Below are positions 52,161 to 61,593 of a DNA stretch of 64,000 bases, piece after piece. The position numbers and the translations under genes were made by a program. Origin of the DNA: Pseudomonas sp. Irchel 3A7 (GTDB lineage Bacteria > Pseudomonadota > Gammaproteobacteria > Pseudomonadales > Pseudomonadaceae); contig NZ_FYED01000018.1 in NCBI RefSeq assembly GCF_900187565.1, positions 119,201 to 183,200 of the forward strand, given 5' to 3'. Position 1 is the first letter of the stretch, and each line of letters begins with the position of its first letter. The notes under the pieces were generated by a model. That model worked only from the letters and a program-made list of their open reading frames with translations. It did no database searches and was not told the DNA's origin.

Positions 52161-52967
52161 ATGAAGCACAACGTCATCCTTGTCGTGCTCGACGGCCTCA
52201 ATTACGAAGTCGCGCGCCACGCCATGGGGCACCTGCAGGCTTACGTCGGCGCAGGACGCGCAGCGCTCTACAAGCTGGAGTGCGAGTTGCCGGCCCTGTC
52301 CCGACCGCTTTACGAATGCATCCTGACCGGCGTCACGCCGATCGAGAGCGGCATCGTTCACAACAACGTCTCGCGCCTGTCCAACCAGCGCAGCATCTAT
52401 CACTACGCCACCGACGCCGGCCTGAAGACCGCCGCGGCGGCTTATCACTGGGTCAGTGAGTTGTATAACCGCTCACCGTTTGTGGCGGCCCGGGATCGTC
52501 ACACCAACGACCCTGCTCTACCGATCCAGCACGGGCATTTTTACTGGAGCGATCACTACCCCGACTCGCACCTGTTCGCCGACGCCGAAAACCTGCGCCT
52601 GCGCCATGCGCCGAATTTCCTGCTGATACACCCGATGAACATCGACGACGCCGGGCACAAGCACGGCCTCGACACCCCGCAGTACCGCAACAGCGCGCGC
52701 TCGGCGGACATCATCCTCGCCGACTACCTGCAAGGCTGGCTCGACGCCGGTTACCAGGTGCTGGTGACCGCCGACCACGGCATGAACAACGACCGCTCCC
52801 ATAACGGTCTGCTGCCCGAGGAACGCGAAGTGCCGCTGTTCGTGCTCGGCGATGCGTTCAGTTTCAACGCCAACGCCACGCCAGGACAGAGCGAGATCTG
52901 CGGCACCGTGTGCGAGCTGCTGGGCGTGCCCCACGACAAACCTGTGTGCCGGGAGCTGCTCAAGTGA
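52161..52967 (+). CDS. Alkaline phosphatase superfamily hydrolase (phosphodiesterase-like)
   Basis: The 268-residue protein lacks a signal peptide and has the metal ligands of the nucleotide pyrophosphatase / phosphonoacetate hydrolase group: Asp in ILVVLDGLNYE, Asp-x3-His in NIDDAGHKHG, Asp-His in VTADHGMNN and a final His in DRSHNG. The nucleophile position aligns with the Ser of ALSRPLYECILTGVTPIESGI. It should cleave a phosphorus ester or C-P bond in the cytoplasm after import. Overlap GTGA with the next permease gene. Confidence 0.85.
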   Translation: MKHNVILVVLDGLNYEVARHAMGHLQAYVGAGRAALYKLECELPALSRPLYECILTGVTPIESGIVHNNVSRLSNQRSIYHYATDAGLKTAAAAYHWVSELYNRSPFVAARDRHTNDPALPIQHGHFYWSDHYPDSHLFADAENLRLRHAPNFLLIHPMNIDDAGHKHGLDTPQYRNSARSADIILADYLQGWLDAGYQVLVTADHGMNNDRSHNGLLPEEREVPLFVLGDAFSFNANATPGQSEICGTVCELLGVPHDKPVCRELLK

Positions 52968-53809
52968 CCTCCATGATGCGCGGCAAATGGCTGGCAGCCT
53001 TGTGCCTGGTACCCTTCGCCCTGTTCTTTATCGTGTTCGAAATCGCCCCCCTGGTGTGGGTGATGATCAATAGCCTGGAATCGGAAGAATTCGGGTGGGG
53101 CCTGGCCAACTTCATCAGGATCTTCGATTCGAAGTTTTACCGGCAGGCGATCCAGTACAGCCTCGAGATCAGTTTCTGGTCCAGCGTGTTCGGCATCATT
53201 ATCGCGGTACTCGGTGCCTATTCCCTGCGACGGGTCGACTCGAAGCTGCGCAACTTCGTCAACGCCTTCGCCAACATGACCAGCAACTTCGCCGGCGTGC
53301 CTCTGGCCTTTGCGTTCATCATCCTGCTGGGTTTCAACGGCAGCTTCACCATCCTGCTCAAACAGGCCGGAATCATTCAGGACTTCAACCTGTATTCGAA
53401 AACCGGGGTGATCATTCTCTACACCTACTTCCAGATTCCCCTTGGCGTGCTGCTGCTCTACCCGGCCTTCGACGCCTTGCGCGAAGACTGGCGCGAGTCC
53501 GCCGCGCTGCTCGGCGCGAACGGCTGGCAGTTCTGGCGCCACATCGGCCTGCCGGTGCTGACCCCGGCACTGCTCGGCACCTTCGTGATCCTGCTGGCCA
53601 ACGCCCTCGGCGCTTACGCCACGGTGTACGCCCTGACCACCGGCAACTTCAACGTGATGCCCATCCGCATCGCGGCGATGGTCTCGGGCGATATTTCCCT
53701 GGACCCGAACCTGGCCAGTGCCCTCGCCGTAGTGCTGGTGGCGTTGATGACCCTGGTGACCGTCGTGCATCAGCTGCTGTTGAAGAGGAGCTACCATGTT
53801 TCGCGCTGA
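52964..53809 (+). CDS. ABC transporter permease 1
   Basis: The 281-residue protein has six membrane helices and the permease-ATPase coupling loop EDWRESAALLGANGWQFWRHIGLPVLTPALLG (EAA motif). The GTG at 52964 is chosen because GGGAG lies eight bases upstream and it overlaps the preceding stop; ATG at 52973 is the alternative. It overlaps permease 2 by 14 bases. Confidence 0.9.
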   Translation: MTSMMRGKWLAALCLVPFALFFIVFEIAPLVWVMINSLESEEFGWGLANFIRIFDSKFYRQAIQYSLEISFWSSVFGIIIAVLGAYSLRRVDSKLRNFVNAFANMTSNFAGVPLAFAFIILLGFNGSFTILLKQAGIIQDFNLYSKTGVIILYTYFQIPLGVLLLYPAFDALREDWRESAALLGANGWQFWRHIGLPVLTPALLGTFVILLANALGAYATVYALTTGNFNVMPIRIAAMVSGDISLDPNLASALAVVLVALMTLVTVVHQLLLKRSYHVSR

Positions 53810-54596
53810 ATTGGGCCCCGTCGGCATCTACCACCGGGTAGTGGTCTACCTGCTGTTTATCATTCTATTGCTGCCGCTGCTCGGCACCTTTATCTACTCG
53901 ATTTCCAGCAGTTGGTCGGCCACCATTCTGCCCAGTGGTTTCAGCATCAAATGGTACGTGCAGCTGTGGAGCGATCCGCGTTTCCTGAGTGCTTTCGGCC
54001 AGTCGCTGCTGGTCTGCATCGGAGCGCTGATTCTCTCGGTGGTGCTGATTTTGCCGCTGCTGTTCGTGGTGCATTACCACTTTCCGAAACTCGATGCATT
54101 GATGAACATCCTGATCCTGCTGCCCTTCGCCGTGCCACCCGTGGTGTCGTCGGTGGGATTGTTGCAGCTCTATGGTTCAGGGCCGTTCGCCATGGTCGGC
54201 ACGCCGTGGATCCTGATCGGTTGCTACTTCACCGTGGCGCTGCCGTTCATGTACCGGGCAATCACCAACAACCTGCAAGCGATCAACCTGCGCGACCTGA
54301 TGGACGCCGCCCAACTGCTCGGTGCCAGCACCTTCCAGGCGGCGATCCTGGTGGTGCTGCCGAACCTGCGCAAGGGCCTGATGGTGGCGTTGCTGCTGTC
54401 GTTCTCGTTCCTGTTCGGCGAGTTCGTGTTCGCCAACATCCTCGTCGGCACCCGTTACGAAACCCTGCAGGTCTACCTCAACAACATGCGCAACAGCAGC
54501 GGCCACTTCACCAGTGCGCTGGTGATTTCCTACTTCTTCTTTGTGCTGGTTCTGACCTGGGCGGCCAATATCTTGAACAAGGACAAAAGCGAATGA
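53796..54596 (+). CDS. ABC transporter permease 2
   Basis: The 266-residue protein has six membrane helices and an EAA loop (LMDAAQLLGASTFQAAILVVLPNLRKGLMVALLL). GAGGAG precedes the ATG. It pairs with permease 1, and its stop overlaps the ATPase start by ATGA. Confidence 0.9.
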   Translation: MFRAELGPVGIYHRVVVYLLFIILLLPLLGTFIYSISSSWSATILPSGFSIKWYVQLWSDPRFLSAFGQSLLVCIGALILSVVLILPLLFVVHYHFPKLDALMNILILLPFAVPPVVSSVGLLQLYGSGPFAMVGTPWILIGCYFTVALPFMYRAITNNLQAINLRDLMDAAQLLGASTFQAAILVVLPNLRKGLMVALLLSFSFLFGEFVFANILVGTRYETLQVYLNNMRNSSGHFTSALVISYFFFVLVLTWAANILNKDKSE

Positions 54597-55582
54597 GCTA
54601 TGTCAGCGTCCAACACCTACAGAAAAACTACGCAGGCACCACGGTGTTCAGCGACATCAACTGCGAAATCCACAAAGGTGAATTCGTCACCCTGCTCGGC
54701 CCGTCCGGTTGCGGCAAATCCACGCTACTACGCTGCATCGCCGGCCTGACCTCGGTGAATGGCGGCAAGATTCTGCTCGATGGTGTCGATATCGTGCCGT
54801 TGAGCCCGCAGAAACGCGGGATCGGCATGGTGTTCCAGAGTTATGCGCTGTTCCCCAACATGACCGTCGAGCAGAACGTCGCCTTCGGTTTGCGCATGCA
54901 GAAGGTCAACGCCGACGACAGCCAGAAGCGCGTCGCCGAAGTGCTGAGACTGGTGGAGCTGCAAGATTTTGCCGCCCGCTATCCGCATCAGCTGTCCGGT
55001 GGCCAATGCCAGCGTGTCGCCCTCGCCCGCTCCCTGGTCACCCGCCCACGCCTGTTGCTGCTGGACGAACCGCTGTCGGCCCTCGATGCGCGGATTCGCA
55101 AACACTTGCGTGAGCAGATCCGTCAGATCCAGCGTGAACTGGGCTTGACCACGATTTTCGTCACACACGACCAGGAAGAAGCCCTGACCATGTCTGACCG
55201 GATTTTCCTGATGAATCAGGGAAAAATCGTACAAAGCGGCGACGCCGAAACCCTGTACACCGCGCCGGTGGATGTGTTCGCCGCCGGGTTCATCGGCAAC
55301 TACAACCTGTTGGACGCCGAGAGCGCGACGAAACTGCTGCAGCGGCCGGTCAATCATCGTATAGCGATCCGCCCTGAGGCCATCGAATTGAGCCTGAACG
55401 GTGAACTGGACGCGCAAGTACGCAGCCACAGCCTGCTGGGTAACGTGATCCGCTACCGGATCGAAGCCCGGGGTGTGGAGTTGGTGGTGGACGTGCTCAA
55501 CCGCTCGGCTTCTGACCTGCATCCCGATGGTCAGCGCCTGGCGCTTTCCATCGATCCGACGGCCCTGTGTGAGGTAGCTTGA
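54593..55582 (+). CDS. ABC transporter ATP-binding protein
   Basis: The 329-residue ATPase has Walker A GPSGCGKST (36-44), signature LSGGQCQRVALARSL, Walker B LLLLDEPLSALD and switch His VTHDQEEALTMSD, followed by a carboxy-terminal TOBE-like domain (AIRPEAIELSLNGEL). This is the PotA/FbpC type. It begins in the permease 2 stop codon. Repeats follow its own stop directly. Confidence 0.93.
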   Translation: MSYVSVQHLQKNYAGTTVFSDINCEIHKGEFVTLLGPSGCGKSTLLRCIAGLTSVNGGKILLDGVDIVPLSPQKRGIGMVFQSYALFPNMTVEQNVAFGLRMQKVNADDSQKRVAEVLRLVELQDFAARYPHQLSGGQCQRVALARSLVTRPRLLLLDEPLSALDARIRKHLREQIRQIQRELGLTTIFVTHDQEEALTMSDRIFLMNQGKIVQSGDAETLYTAPVDVFAAGFIGNYNLLDAESATKLLQRPVNHRIAIRPEAIELSLNGELDAQVRSHSLLGNVIRYRIEARGVELVVDVLNRSASDLHPDGQRLALSIDPTALCEVA

Positions 55583-55585
55583 AAG

Positions 55586-55678
55586 CAGTTGCAAGCTACA
55601 AGCTGCAAGCTTCAAGTTGTAGACTGCTGACCACCTAAATTCACTTCTTGCGGCTTGAAGCTTGAAGCTTGCAGCTGT
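55586..55678. repeat. AAGCTTGAAGC-type inverted repeat
   Basis: CAAGCTACAAGCTGCAAGC and the near-inverse GGCTTGAAGCTTGAAGC lie about 40 bases apart between the ATPase and HAD genes; same family as 49818-49843. Confidence 0.7.
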
Positions 55679-55694
55679 TCACAGAGAGAACCCG

Positions 55695-56348
55695 ATGGCC
55701 CTGGCAATTTTTGATCTGGACGAAACCCTGATCCACGGCGATTGCGCCTCGCTGTGGAGCGAACAAATGGTCCGCCTCGGCTGGGTCGACGGCGAATCCT
55801 TCCTGCGTCGTGACAAGGAGCTGATGGATGCCTATGGCCGGGGCCACCTGGCGATGGAGGACTACATGGCCTTCAGCCTGGAACCCTTGATCGGCCGCAG
55901 CCCGGCAGAAGTCGAGCATCTGGTCGGGCCTTGGGTGGAAGACTTCATCGAACCGATCATCTTCAGCGACGCCACCAAGGCCATCGCCGCCCACCGCAAG
56001 GCGGGCGACCGCATCCTGGTGATCTCGGCCTCGGGTGTACACCTGGTCAAGCCCATTGCCGAGCGCCTGGGCATCGATGAGATTCTCGGCATCGAACTGG
56101 AAGTGGCGCACGGCGTATACAGCGGCAACACCGTTGGCACCCTGACCTACCGCGAAGGCAAGATCACCCGGTTGCTGGAATGGCTGGATGCCGAAGAGGA
56201 AAACCTCGAAGGTGCGAGCTTCTATTCCGACTCACGCAATGATTTGCCGTTGTTGCTGAAGGTGGATTTCCCGCACGTCGTCAACCCGGACCCGGTGTTG
56301 CGCGAACAGGCCGAAAAAGCCGGTTGGCCGATCCACATCTGGAAATAA
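55695..56348 (+). CDS. HAD-IB family phosphatase
   Basis: The 217-residue hydrolase has HAD motifs FDLDETLIHGD (nucleophile and acid Asp), VISASGVHLV (Ser) and SFYSDSRNDLPLL (DSxxDxP). It resembles the SerB/PSP-like HAD-IB subgroup. It closes the ABC cluster on the same strand and may dephosphorylate the product of the upstream hydrolase, an inference from position. Confidence 0.88.
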   Translation: MALAIFDLDETLIHGDCASLWSEQMVRLGWVDGESFLRRDKELMDAYGRGHLAMEDYMAFSLEPLIGRSPAEVEHLVGPWVEDFIEPIIFSDATKAIAAHRKAGDRILVISASGVHLVKPIAERLGIDEILGIELEVAHGVYSGNTVGTLTYREGKITRLLEWLDAEEENLEGASFYSDSRNDLPLLLKVDFPHVVNPDPVLREQAEKAGWPIHIWK

Positions 56349-56359
56349 CCAAGATCCCC

Positions 56360-56450
56360 TATGGGAGCGAGCCTGCTCGCGAAAGCGGACTTATATTCAA
56401 CACATCGGTTGAATGACACACCGCCTTCGCGAGCAGGCTCGCTCCCACAG
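56360..56450. repeat. REP pair (inverted)
   Basis: TATGGGAGCGAGCCTGCTCG and its inverse between convergent genes. Confidence 0.85.
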
Positions 56451-56460
56451 GCGTTTTGTG

Positions 56461-57423
56461 TCAGGTCAGGCTTTCGTCGATCACAAGCACCAGCTTGCCC
56501 GCCACCTTGTTACTCGCCAACGCCGCAAATGCCGCTTCGGCATCCTTGATCGGGAAGGCCCTGGACAGTTGCGGGCTCAGGCGTTTTTCGGCAAACAGCG
56601 GCCAGACATGCAGGCGTAGATCGCTGAACAGATCCGCCTTGAACTGATCGTCGCGGCTGCGCAGAGTCGACCCCAGCAACTGCACGCGCTTGGCCAACAC
56701 TTGCGCCAGATCCAGCTTCGCTTCGCGGCCGCCCATCAGACCGATCAGCACCCAACGACCGTCACCGGCCAGCAATTTCAGGTTCAGCGCAGCGTAGTTG
56801 CCGCCCACCGGATCGAGGATGACATCGAACGGCCCGAGGTCGCTCAGGCTTTCCAGATCGCCGGTGCGCACCACGCCCCCCTGGGCACCGAGCGCTTCGC
56901 AGTAGGCCAGGCGTTCGGCGGAGCCGACACTGACCCAGCAAGGGTTACCAAAGGCCTTGCACAGCTGAATGGCCGCTGAACCGATTCCACTTGCTCCGGC
57001 ATGCAGCAGAACTTTTTCGCCCGGTTTGAGCGCTGCCAGTTGAAACAAATTCAACCAGACGGTCGCATACACTTCCGGCAACGCAGCGGCTTCGGCCAAC
57101 GACATTTCGTCGGGAACCGGTAACACATGCCGTCCGTCGACAACCACCTCTTCGGCCATCCCGCCCCCGGCCAGCAAGGCGCAAACACGATCCCCCACTT
57201 GCCAGGACGAGCCCGGGCCGACCTCGCTGATCACCCCCGAACACTCTAGACCGAGCACTTGGCTGGCCCCCGGTGGTGGCGGATAAAGACCGGCCTTCTG
57301 CAACAAATCGGCGCGATTGAGCCCCGCAGCCGCCACTCGAATGCGAACTTGTCCTACATCACACGCCGGACGAGGCTCTTCAACCCACTCCACTTGACCG
57401 TCAACGCCTTGCAATGCTTTCAC
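56461..57423 (-). CDS. NAD(P)H-quinone oxidoreductase (PIG3/QOR type)
   Basis: The 320-residue medium-chain reductase without zinc ligands has AAGLNRADLLQKAGLYPPPPG, LGLECSGVI and nucleotide site LLHAGASGIGSAAIQL. These are hallmarks of the PIG3/Qor branch, which transfers one electron from NADPH to quinones. It is cytoplasmic and divergent from prc. Confidence 0.9.
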   Translation of the reverse strand: MKALQGVDGQVEWVEEPRPACDVGQVRIRVAAAGLNRADLLQKAGLYPPPPGASQVLGLECSGVISEVGPGSSWQVGDRVCALLAGGGMAEEVVVDGRHVLPVPDEMSLAEAAALPEVYATVWLNLFQLAALKPGEKVLLHAGASGIGSAAIQLCKAFGNPCWVSVGSAERLAYCEALGAQGGVVRTGDLESLSDLGPFDVILDPVGGNYAALNLKLLAGDGRWVLIGLMGGREAKLDLAQVLAKRVQLLGSTLRSRDDQFKADLFSDLRLHVWPLFAEKRLSPQLSRAFPIKDAEAAFAALASNKVAGKLVLVIDESLT

Positions 57424-57528
57424 AGTGCCTCCATAGTGAGTCTGGACTGAGCCCGAAGCTGTACCGCCGGGCTTTTTGCATTATGCGACCGGCCCATGTG
57501 GAACCGGCGACTTCAAAGACGGCCTAAT

Positions 57529-59643
57529 ATGCGTTATCAATTGTCCCCGCGTCGAATCAACATGAAGCGTTTGTTCCCCAGCACCGCCCTCGCTCTTTTC
57601 ATCGGTATCGGCCTTTTGCCGCTGTCCGGCAGTTCATTCGCAGCCAATAGCTGGGACAAGCTTCAACCCGATCGCGACGAAGTCATCGCCAGTCTGAACG
57701 TCGTGGAGTTGCTCAAGCGCCACCACTACAGCAAGCCGCCGCTCGATGACGCGCGCTCGCTGATCATCTACGACAGCTACCTCAAGTTGCTCGACCCGTC
57801 GCGCAGCTATTTCATGGCCAGCGACATTGCCGAATTCGACAAGTGGAAGACCCAGTTCGACGACTTCCTGAAAAGCGGCGACCTCAACGCCGGGTTCACC
57901 ATCTACAAGCGCTACCTGGACCGCGTCAAGGCGCGTCTGGACTTCGCCCTTGCCGAGCTGAACAAAGGCGTCGACAAGATCGACTTCACCACCAAGGAAA
58001 CCTTGCTGATCGATCGCAAGGACGCTCCTTGGCTCAAATCCACCGCGGAACTCGACGACCTGTGGCGCAAGCGCGTCAAGGACGAAGTACTGCGGCAGAA
58101 GATCGCCGGCAAGGATTCCAAGCAAATCCAGGAAACCCTGACCAAGCGCTACAAGAACCAGTTGGCGCGTCTGGACCAGACCCGCGCGGAAGACATCTTC
58201 CAGGCGTACATCAACACCTTCGCCATGTCCTACGACCCGCACACCAACTATCTGTCGCCGGATAACGCGGAAAACTTCGACATCAACATGAGCCTGTCCC
58301 TGGAGGGCATCGGCGCCGTGTTGCAGAGCGACAACGATCAAGTGAAAATCGTGCGCCTGGTGCCGGCAGGCCCGGCGGACAAGACCAAGCAGGTCGCTCC
58401 GGCCGACAAGATCATCGGCGTTGCCCAGGGCAACAAAGAAATGGTCGACGTGGTGGGCTGGCGCCTGGACGAAGTGGTCAAGCTGATCCGCGGCCCGAAA
58501 GGCACCGTGGTGCGCCTGGAAGTGATCCCGGCCAGCAATGCGCCGAACGACCAGACCAGCAAGATCGTGCCGATCACCCGCGAAGCGGTGAAGCTTGAAG
58601 ATCAGGCAGTGAAGAAGTCGGTGCTCAACCTCAAGCAGGATGGCAAGGACTACAAACTCGGCGTCATCGAGATCCCGGCCTTCTATCTGGACTTCAAGGC
58701 ATTCCGTGCCGGCGATCCGGACTACAAGAGCACCACCCGCGACGTCAAGAAACTGCTGACCGAGTTGCAGAAGGAAAAGGTCGACGGCGTAGTGATCGAC
58801 CTGCGCAACAACGGCGGCGGTTCCTTGCAGGAAGCCACCGAGCTGACCAGCCTGTTCATCGACAAGGGGCCGACCGTGCTCGTGCGTAACGCCGATGGCC
58901 GCGTCGATGTACTGGAAGATGAAAACCCGGGCGCGTTCTACAAAGGCCCGATGGCGTTGCTGGTCAACCGCTTGTCCGCCTCGGCGTCGGAGATTTTCGC
59001 CGGTGCCATGCAGGACTACCACCGCGCACTGATCATCGGCGGCCAGACCTTCGGCAAAGGTACCGTGCAGACTATCCAGCCGCTGAACCATGGCGAGCTG
59101 AAACTGACCCTGGCCAAGTTCTACCGGGTTTCCGGCCAGAGCACCCAGCATCAGGGCGTACTGCCGGATATCGATTACCCGTCGATCATCGACACCAAGG
59201 AAATCGGCGAAAGCGCCCTGCCGGAAGCCATGCCGTGGGACACCATCAAAGCGGCGATCAAGCCGGCTGCCGACCCGTTCAAACCGTATATCACCCAGCT
59301 CAAATCCGAGCACGACGTGCGTACGAACAAAGACGCGGAATTCGTGTTCATTCGCGACAAGCTGGCCCTGGCGCAGAAGCTGATGGCAGAAAAAACCGTC
59401 AGCCTCAATGAAGCCGAGCGTCGTGCGCAACACGCCGACATCGAAGCCAAGCAACTGGCCATGGAGAACATCCGTCGCAAGGCCAAGGGCGAAGAGCCGC
59501 TCAAAGAGCTGAAGAAAGAAGACGAAGACGCCCTCGCGGCCGAGCCGGACAAGACCAAGCCGGAAGACGACGCCTACCTGAGCGAAACCGGGCGCATTCT
59601 GCTGGACTACCTCAAGCTCAACACCGCGGTGGCCAAGCACTGA
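57529..59643 (+). CDS. prc: Carboxy-terminal processing protease (tail-specific protease)
   Basis: The periplasmic S41 protease of about 700 residues has a signal peptide (MKRLFPSTALALFIGIGLLPLSGSSFA), an amino-terminal helical domain, a PDZ domain (about 240-340), the S41 core with catalytic Ser in RLSASASEIFAGAMQ and Lys in TFGKGTVQT, and a Lys/Glu-rich tail. In P. aeruginosa its homologue AlgO degrades MucA forms. ATG at 57562 would begin directly at the signal peptide and may be the true start. Confidence 0.93.
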   Translation: MRYQLSPRRINMKRLFPSTALALFIGIGLLPLSGSSFAANSWDKLQPDRDEVIASLNVVELLKRHHYSKPPLDDARSLIIYDSYLKLLDPSRSYFMASDIAEFDKWKTQFDDFLKSGDLNAGFTIYKRYLDRVKARLDFALAELNKGVDKIDFTTKETLLIDRKDAPWLKSTAELDDLWRKRVKDEVLRQKIAGKDSKQIQETLTKRYKNQLARLDQTRAEDIFQAYINTFAMSYDPHTNYLSPDNAENFDINMSLSLEGIGAVLQSDNDQVKIVRLVPAGPADKTKQVAPADKIIGVAQGNKEMVDVVGWRLDEVVKLIRGPKGTVVRLEVIPASNAPNDQTSKIVPITREAVKLEDQAVKKSVLNLKQDGKDYKLGVIEIPAFYLDFKAFRAGDPDYKSTTRDVKKLLTELQKEKVDGVVIDLRNNGGGSLQEATELTSLFIDKGPTVLVRNADGRVDVLEDENPGAFYKGPMALLVNRLSASASEIFAGAMQDYHRALIIGGQTFGKGTVQTIQPLNHGELKLTLAKFYRVSGQSTQHQGVLPDIDYPSIIDTKEIGESALPEAMPWDTIKAAIKPAADPFKPYITQLKSEHDVRTNKDAEFVFIRDKLALAQKLMAEKTVSLNEAERRAQHADIEAKQLAMENIRRKAKGEEPLKELKKEDEDALAAEPDKTKPEDDAYLSETGRILLDYLKLNTAVAKH

Positions 59644-59724
59644 GTGGTGACTGGCAAGATGATGGCAATTTAATGCTGAAGCTCCCCGGAGCTTCATCAA
59701 ACAGTCATCATTCTGTCGTGAAAT

Positions 59725-59774
59725 AAAGGACTGGGCGTGCTCTTTTACCAAGAGCCCGCCCAGTCCTTTTTTTA
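59725..59774 (+). terminator. Strong terminator of prc
   Basis: A long GC-rich stem (AAAGGACTGGGC...GCCCAGTCCTTT) ends in a T tract, 82 bases past the prc stop and just before the EAL gene. Confidence 0.85.
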
Positions 59775-59789
59775 TCGCCAGAGATTGCC

Positions 59790-61580
59790 ATGACCACAAC
59801 CGAACAGCTGAGTGCGTTGAGTTCAATCCTGACTCAAGGCGGTTTGCACAGCCTGTTCCAGCCGATCATTTGCCTCTCCGAACGACGGATTCTCGGCTAC
59901 GAAGCCCTCAGCCGCGGCCCTTCCAACAGTCCGCTGCACTCCCCCATTGCGTTGTTCGCCGTCGCCCGCCAGGCCGGCCGCCTGAGCGAACTGGAAATCG
60001 CCTGTCGGCAGAGCGCATGTCGACGCTTCAATGACCAGCAACTGCCCGGCAAGCTGTTCCTCAACGTGTCCCCGGAATCCCTGCTCGAAGCCGCACACCA
60101 GCCCGGCCGCACCCTGCAACTGCTGCAGGATTTCGGCATCCCGCCCAGTCAAGTAGTCATCGAACTCACCGAACAGACGCCGATCGACGATTTCCAGTTG
60201 TTGCAAACCGCTCTGCATCACTACCGGGCGATGGGGTTTTCCATTGCCCTCGATGACTTGGGTGCAGGCTACTCGAGCCTGCGCCTGTGGTCGGAGTTGC
60301 GCCCGGACTACGTGAAGATCGACCGACATTTCATCGACGGCATTCATCAGGATGCGCTCAAGCGCGAGTTCGTCGGCTCGATCCTGCAAATCGCCAAGGC
60401 ATCACGGGCGCAGGTAATCGCCGAAGGCATCGAGTTGCCGGAAGAACTGGCGGTGTTGACCGAAATGGGCGTTGATCTGGTCCAGGGCTACCTGCTTTGC
60501 CGCCCACAGGAACATCCGCCCCGGGATGCCCGGCCCCTGATGCCGCGCCAGGACAATCCCGCCGTGGTGCTGAACGACGAAGCCAGCGACCTCAGCGCCC
60601 TGCTCAACGACCAGCCCGCGGTGGGCCGTAACACCCCGACCGCCAACGTCCTCGAAGCCTTCCGCCGCCAGGCCAACCTGAACTCGCTGGCGGTGCTGGA
60701 CGATCAGGGTCAGCCGTGCGGCATCGTCCATCGGCATTCGCTCTCGGACGCGCTGCTCAAGCCGTTTGCCACCGACCTGTTCGCCCGCAAACCCATCAGC
60801 CGTTTGATGAGCGATGACTTCCTGGCGGTCGAGATGAGTCAGTCGTTGCAACAGGTCAGCCGCCTGATCACCAGCCGCGCCCGGCAACGCATTGAAGAAG
60901 ATTTCATCATCACCCTCAACGGCAGCTACCTGGGCCTGGGCCGGGTGATCGATGTACTGAAACTGATCACCGAACTGAAAATCCAGCAGGCCCGCTACGC
61001 CAACCCGTTGACCCTGCTGCCGGGTAACGTGCCGATCCAGCAATGCCTCACACGGCTGCTGCAACAGAAGCGGGAATCGGTGATCTGCTACGTCGACATT
61101 GACAGCTTCAAACCCTTCAACGACATCTACGGCTATGGCCGTGGGGACGAAGTCCTGCTGTGCCTGGCGCAATGCCTGAACGACCGCGTCGACCCGTCCC
61201 GCGACTTCGTCGGCCACATCGGCGGCGACGACTTCCTGCTGGTGCTCGGCCCGGAAGACTGGGGCAAACGTTTGAACCAGCTATTGGACGACTTCCAGAG
61301 CCAATGCCGACGCTTCTACCGCAGCGAACACCTCGAAGCCGGCTGCTTCATCGCCCCCAACCGCCAGGGCGTGCGCCAGGAATTCCCGCTGCTGTCCCTG
61401 TCCATCGGCGTGGTGCACCTGCATCCCGAGGCCTGCGGAGCCATCGACGCCAGCCAGTTGGCAGAGATGGCATCACAGGCCAAACACCACGCGAAAAATG
61501 TGCCGGGGTACAGCGTGCATGTGATTGATAGTTTGGCGGTGCCGGAGCCTGAAGTTGAGATGCTGATGGGGCATCGCTGA
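59790..61580 (+). CDS. EAL-CBS-GGDEF cyclic-di-GMP protein
   Basis: The 596-residue cytoplasmic protein has an EAL domain first (Glu38 in YEALSRG; ELTEQ; DDLGAGYSS at about 155; KIDRHF; EGIE), then a CBS pair (about 265-385), then GGDEF with GGDDF (478-482). The residues for both synthesis and hydrolysis of cyclic-di-GMP are present. The product-inhibition motif RxxD before GGDDF is absent (the residues there are PSRD). It follows prc, as the homologous gene does in P. aeruginosa. Confidence 0.93.
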   Translation: MTTTEQLSALSSILTQGGLHSLFQPIICLSERRILGYEALSRGPSNSPLHSPIALFAVARQAGRLSELEIACRQSACRRFNDQQLPGKLFLNVSPESLLEAAHQPGRTLQLLQDFGIPPSQVVIELTEQTPIDDFQLLQTALHHYRAMGFSIALDDLGAGYSSLRLWSELRPDYVKIDRHFIDGIHQDALKREFVGSILQIAKASRAQVIAEGIELPEELAVLTEMGVDLVQGYLLCRPQEHPPRDARPLMPRQDNPAVVLNDEASDLSALLNDQPAVGRNTPTANVLEAFRRQANLNSLAVLDDQGQPCGIVHRHSLSDALLKPFATDLFARKPISRLMSDDFLAVEMSQSLQQVSRLITSRARQRIEEDFIITLNGSYLGLGRVIDVLKLITELKIQQARYANPLTLLPGNVPIQQCLTRLLQQKRESVICYVDIDSFKPFNDIYGYGRGDEVLLCLAQCLNDRVDPSRDFVGHIGGDDFLLVLGPEDWGKRLNQLLDDFQSQCRRFYRSEHLEAGCFIAPNRQGVRQEFPLLSLSIGVVHLHPEACGAIDASQLAEMASQAKHHAKNVPGYSVHVIDSLAVPEPEVEMLMGHR

Positions 61581-61593
61581 ATAGTCTGACGCC

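Noticed and set aside
50921..56348. Standard phnSTUV-phnWX 2-aminoethylphosphonate operon
   Set aside because: No phnW transaminase or phnX phosphonatase is encoded; the HAD protein has HAD-IB motifs rather than the PhnX pattern.
57634..59826. A 730-codon open frame antisense to prc
   Set aside because: It is a shadow of the GC-rich prc frame: low complexity, no ribosome site, and prc has catalytic motifs and a signal peptide.
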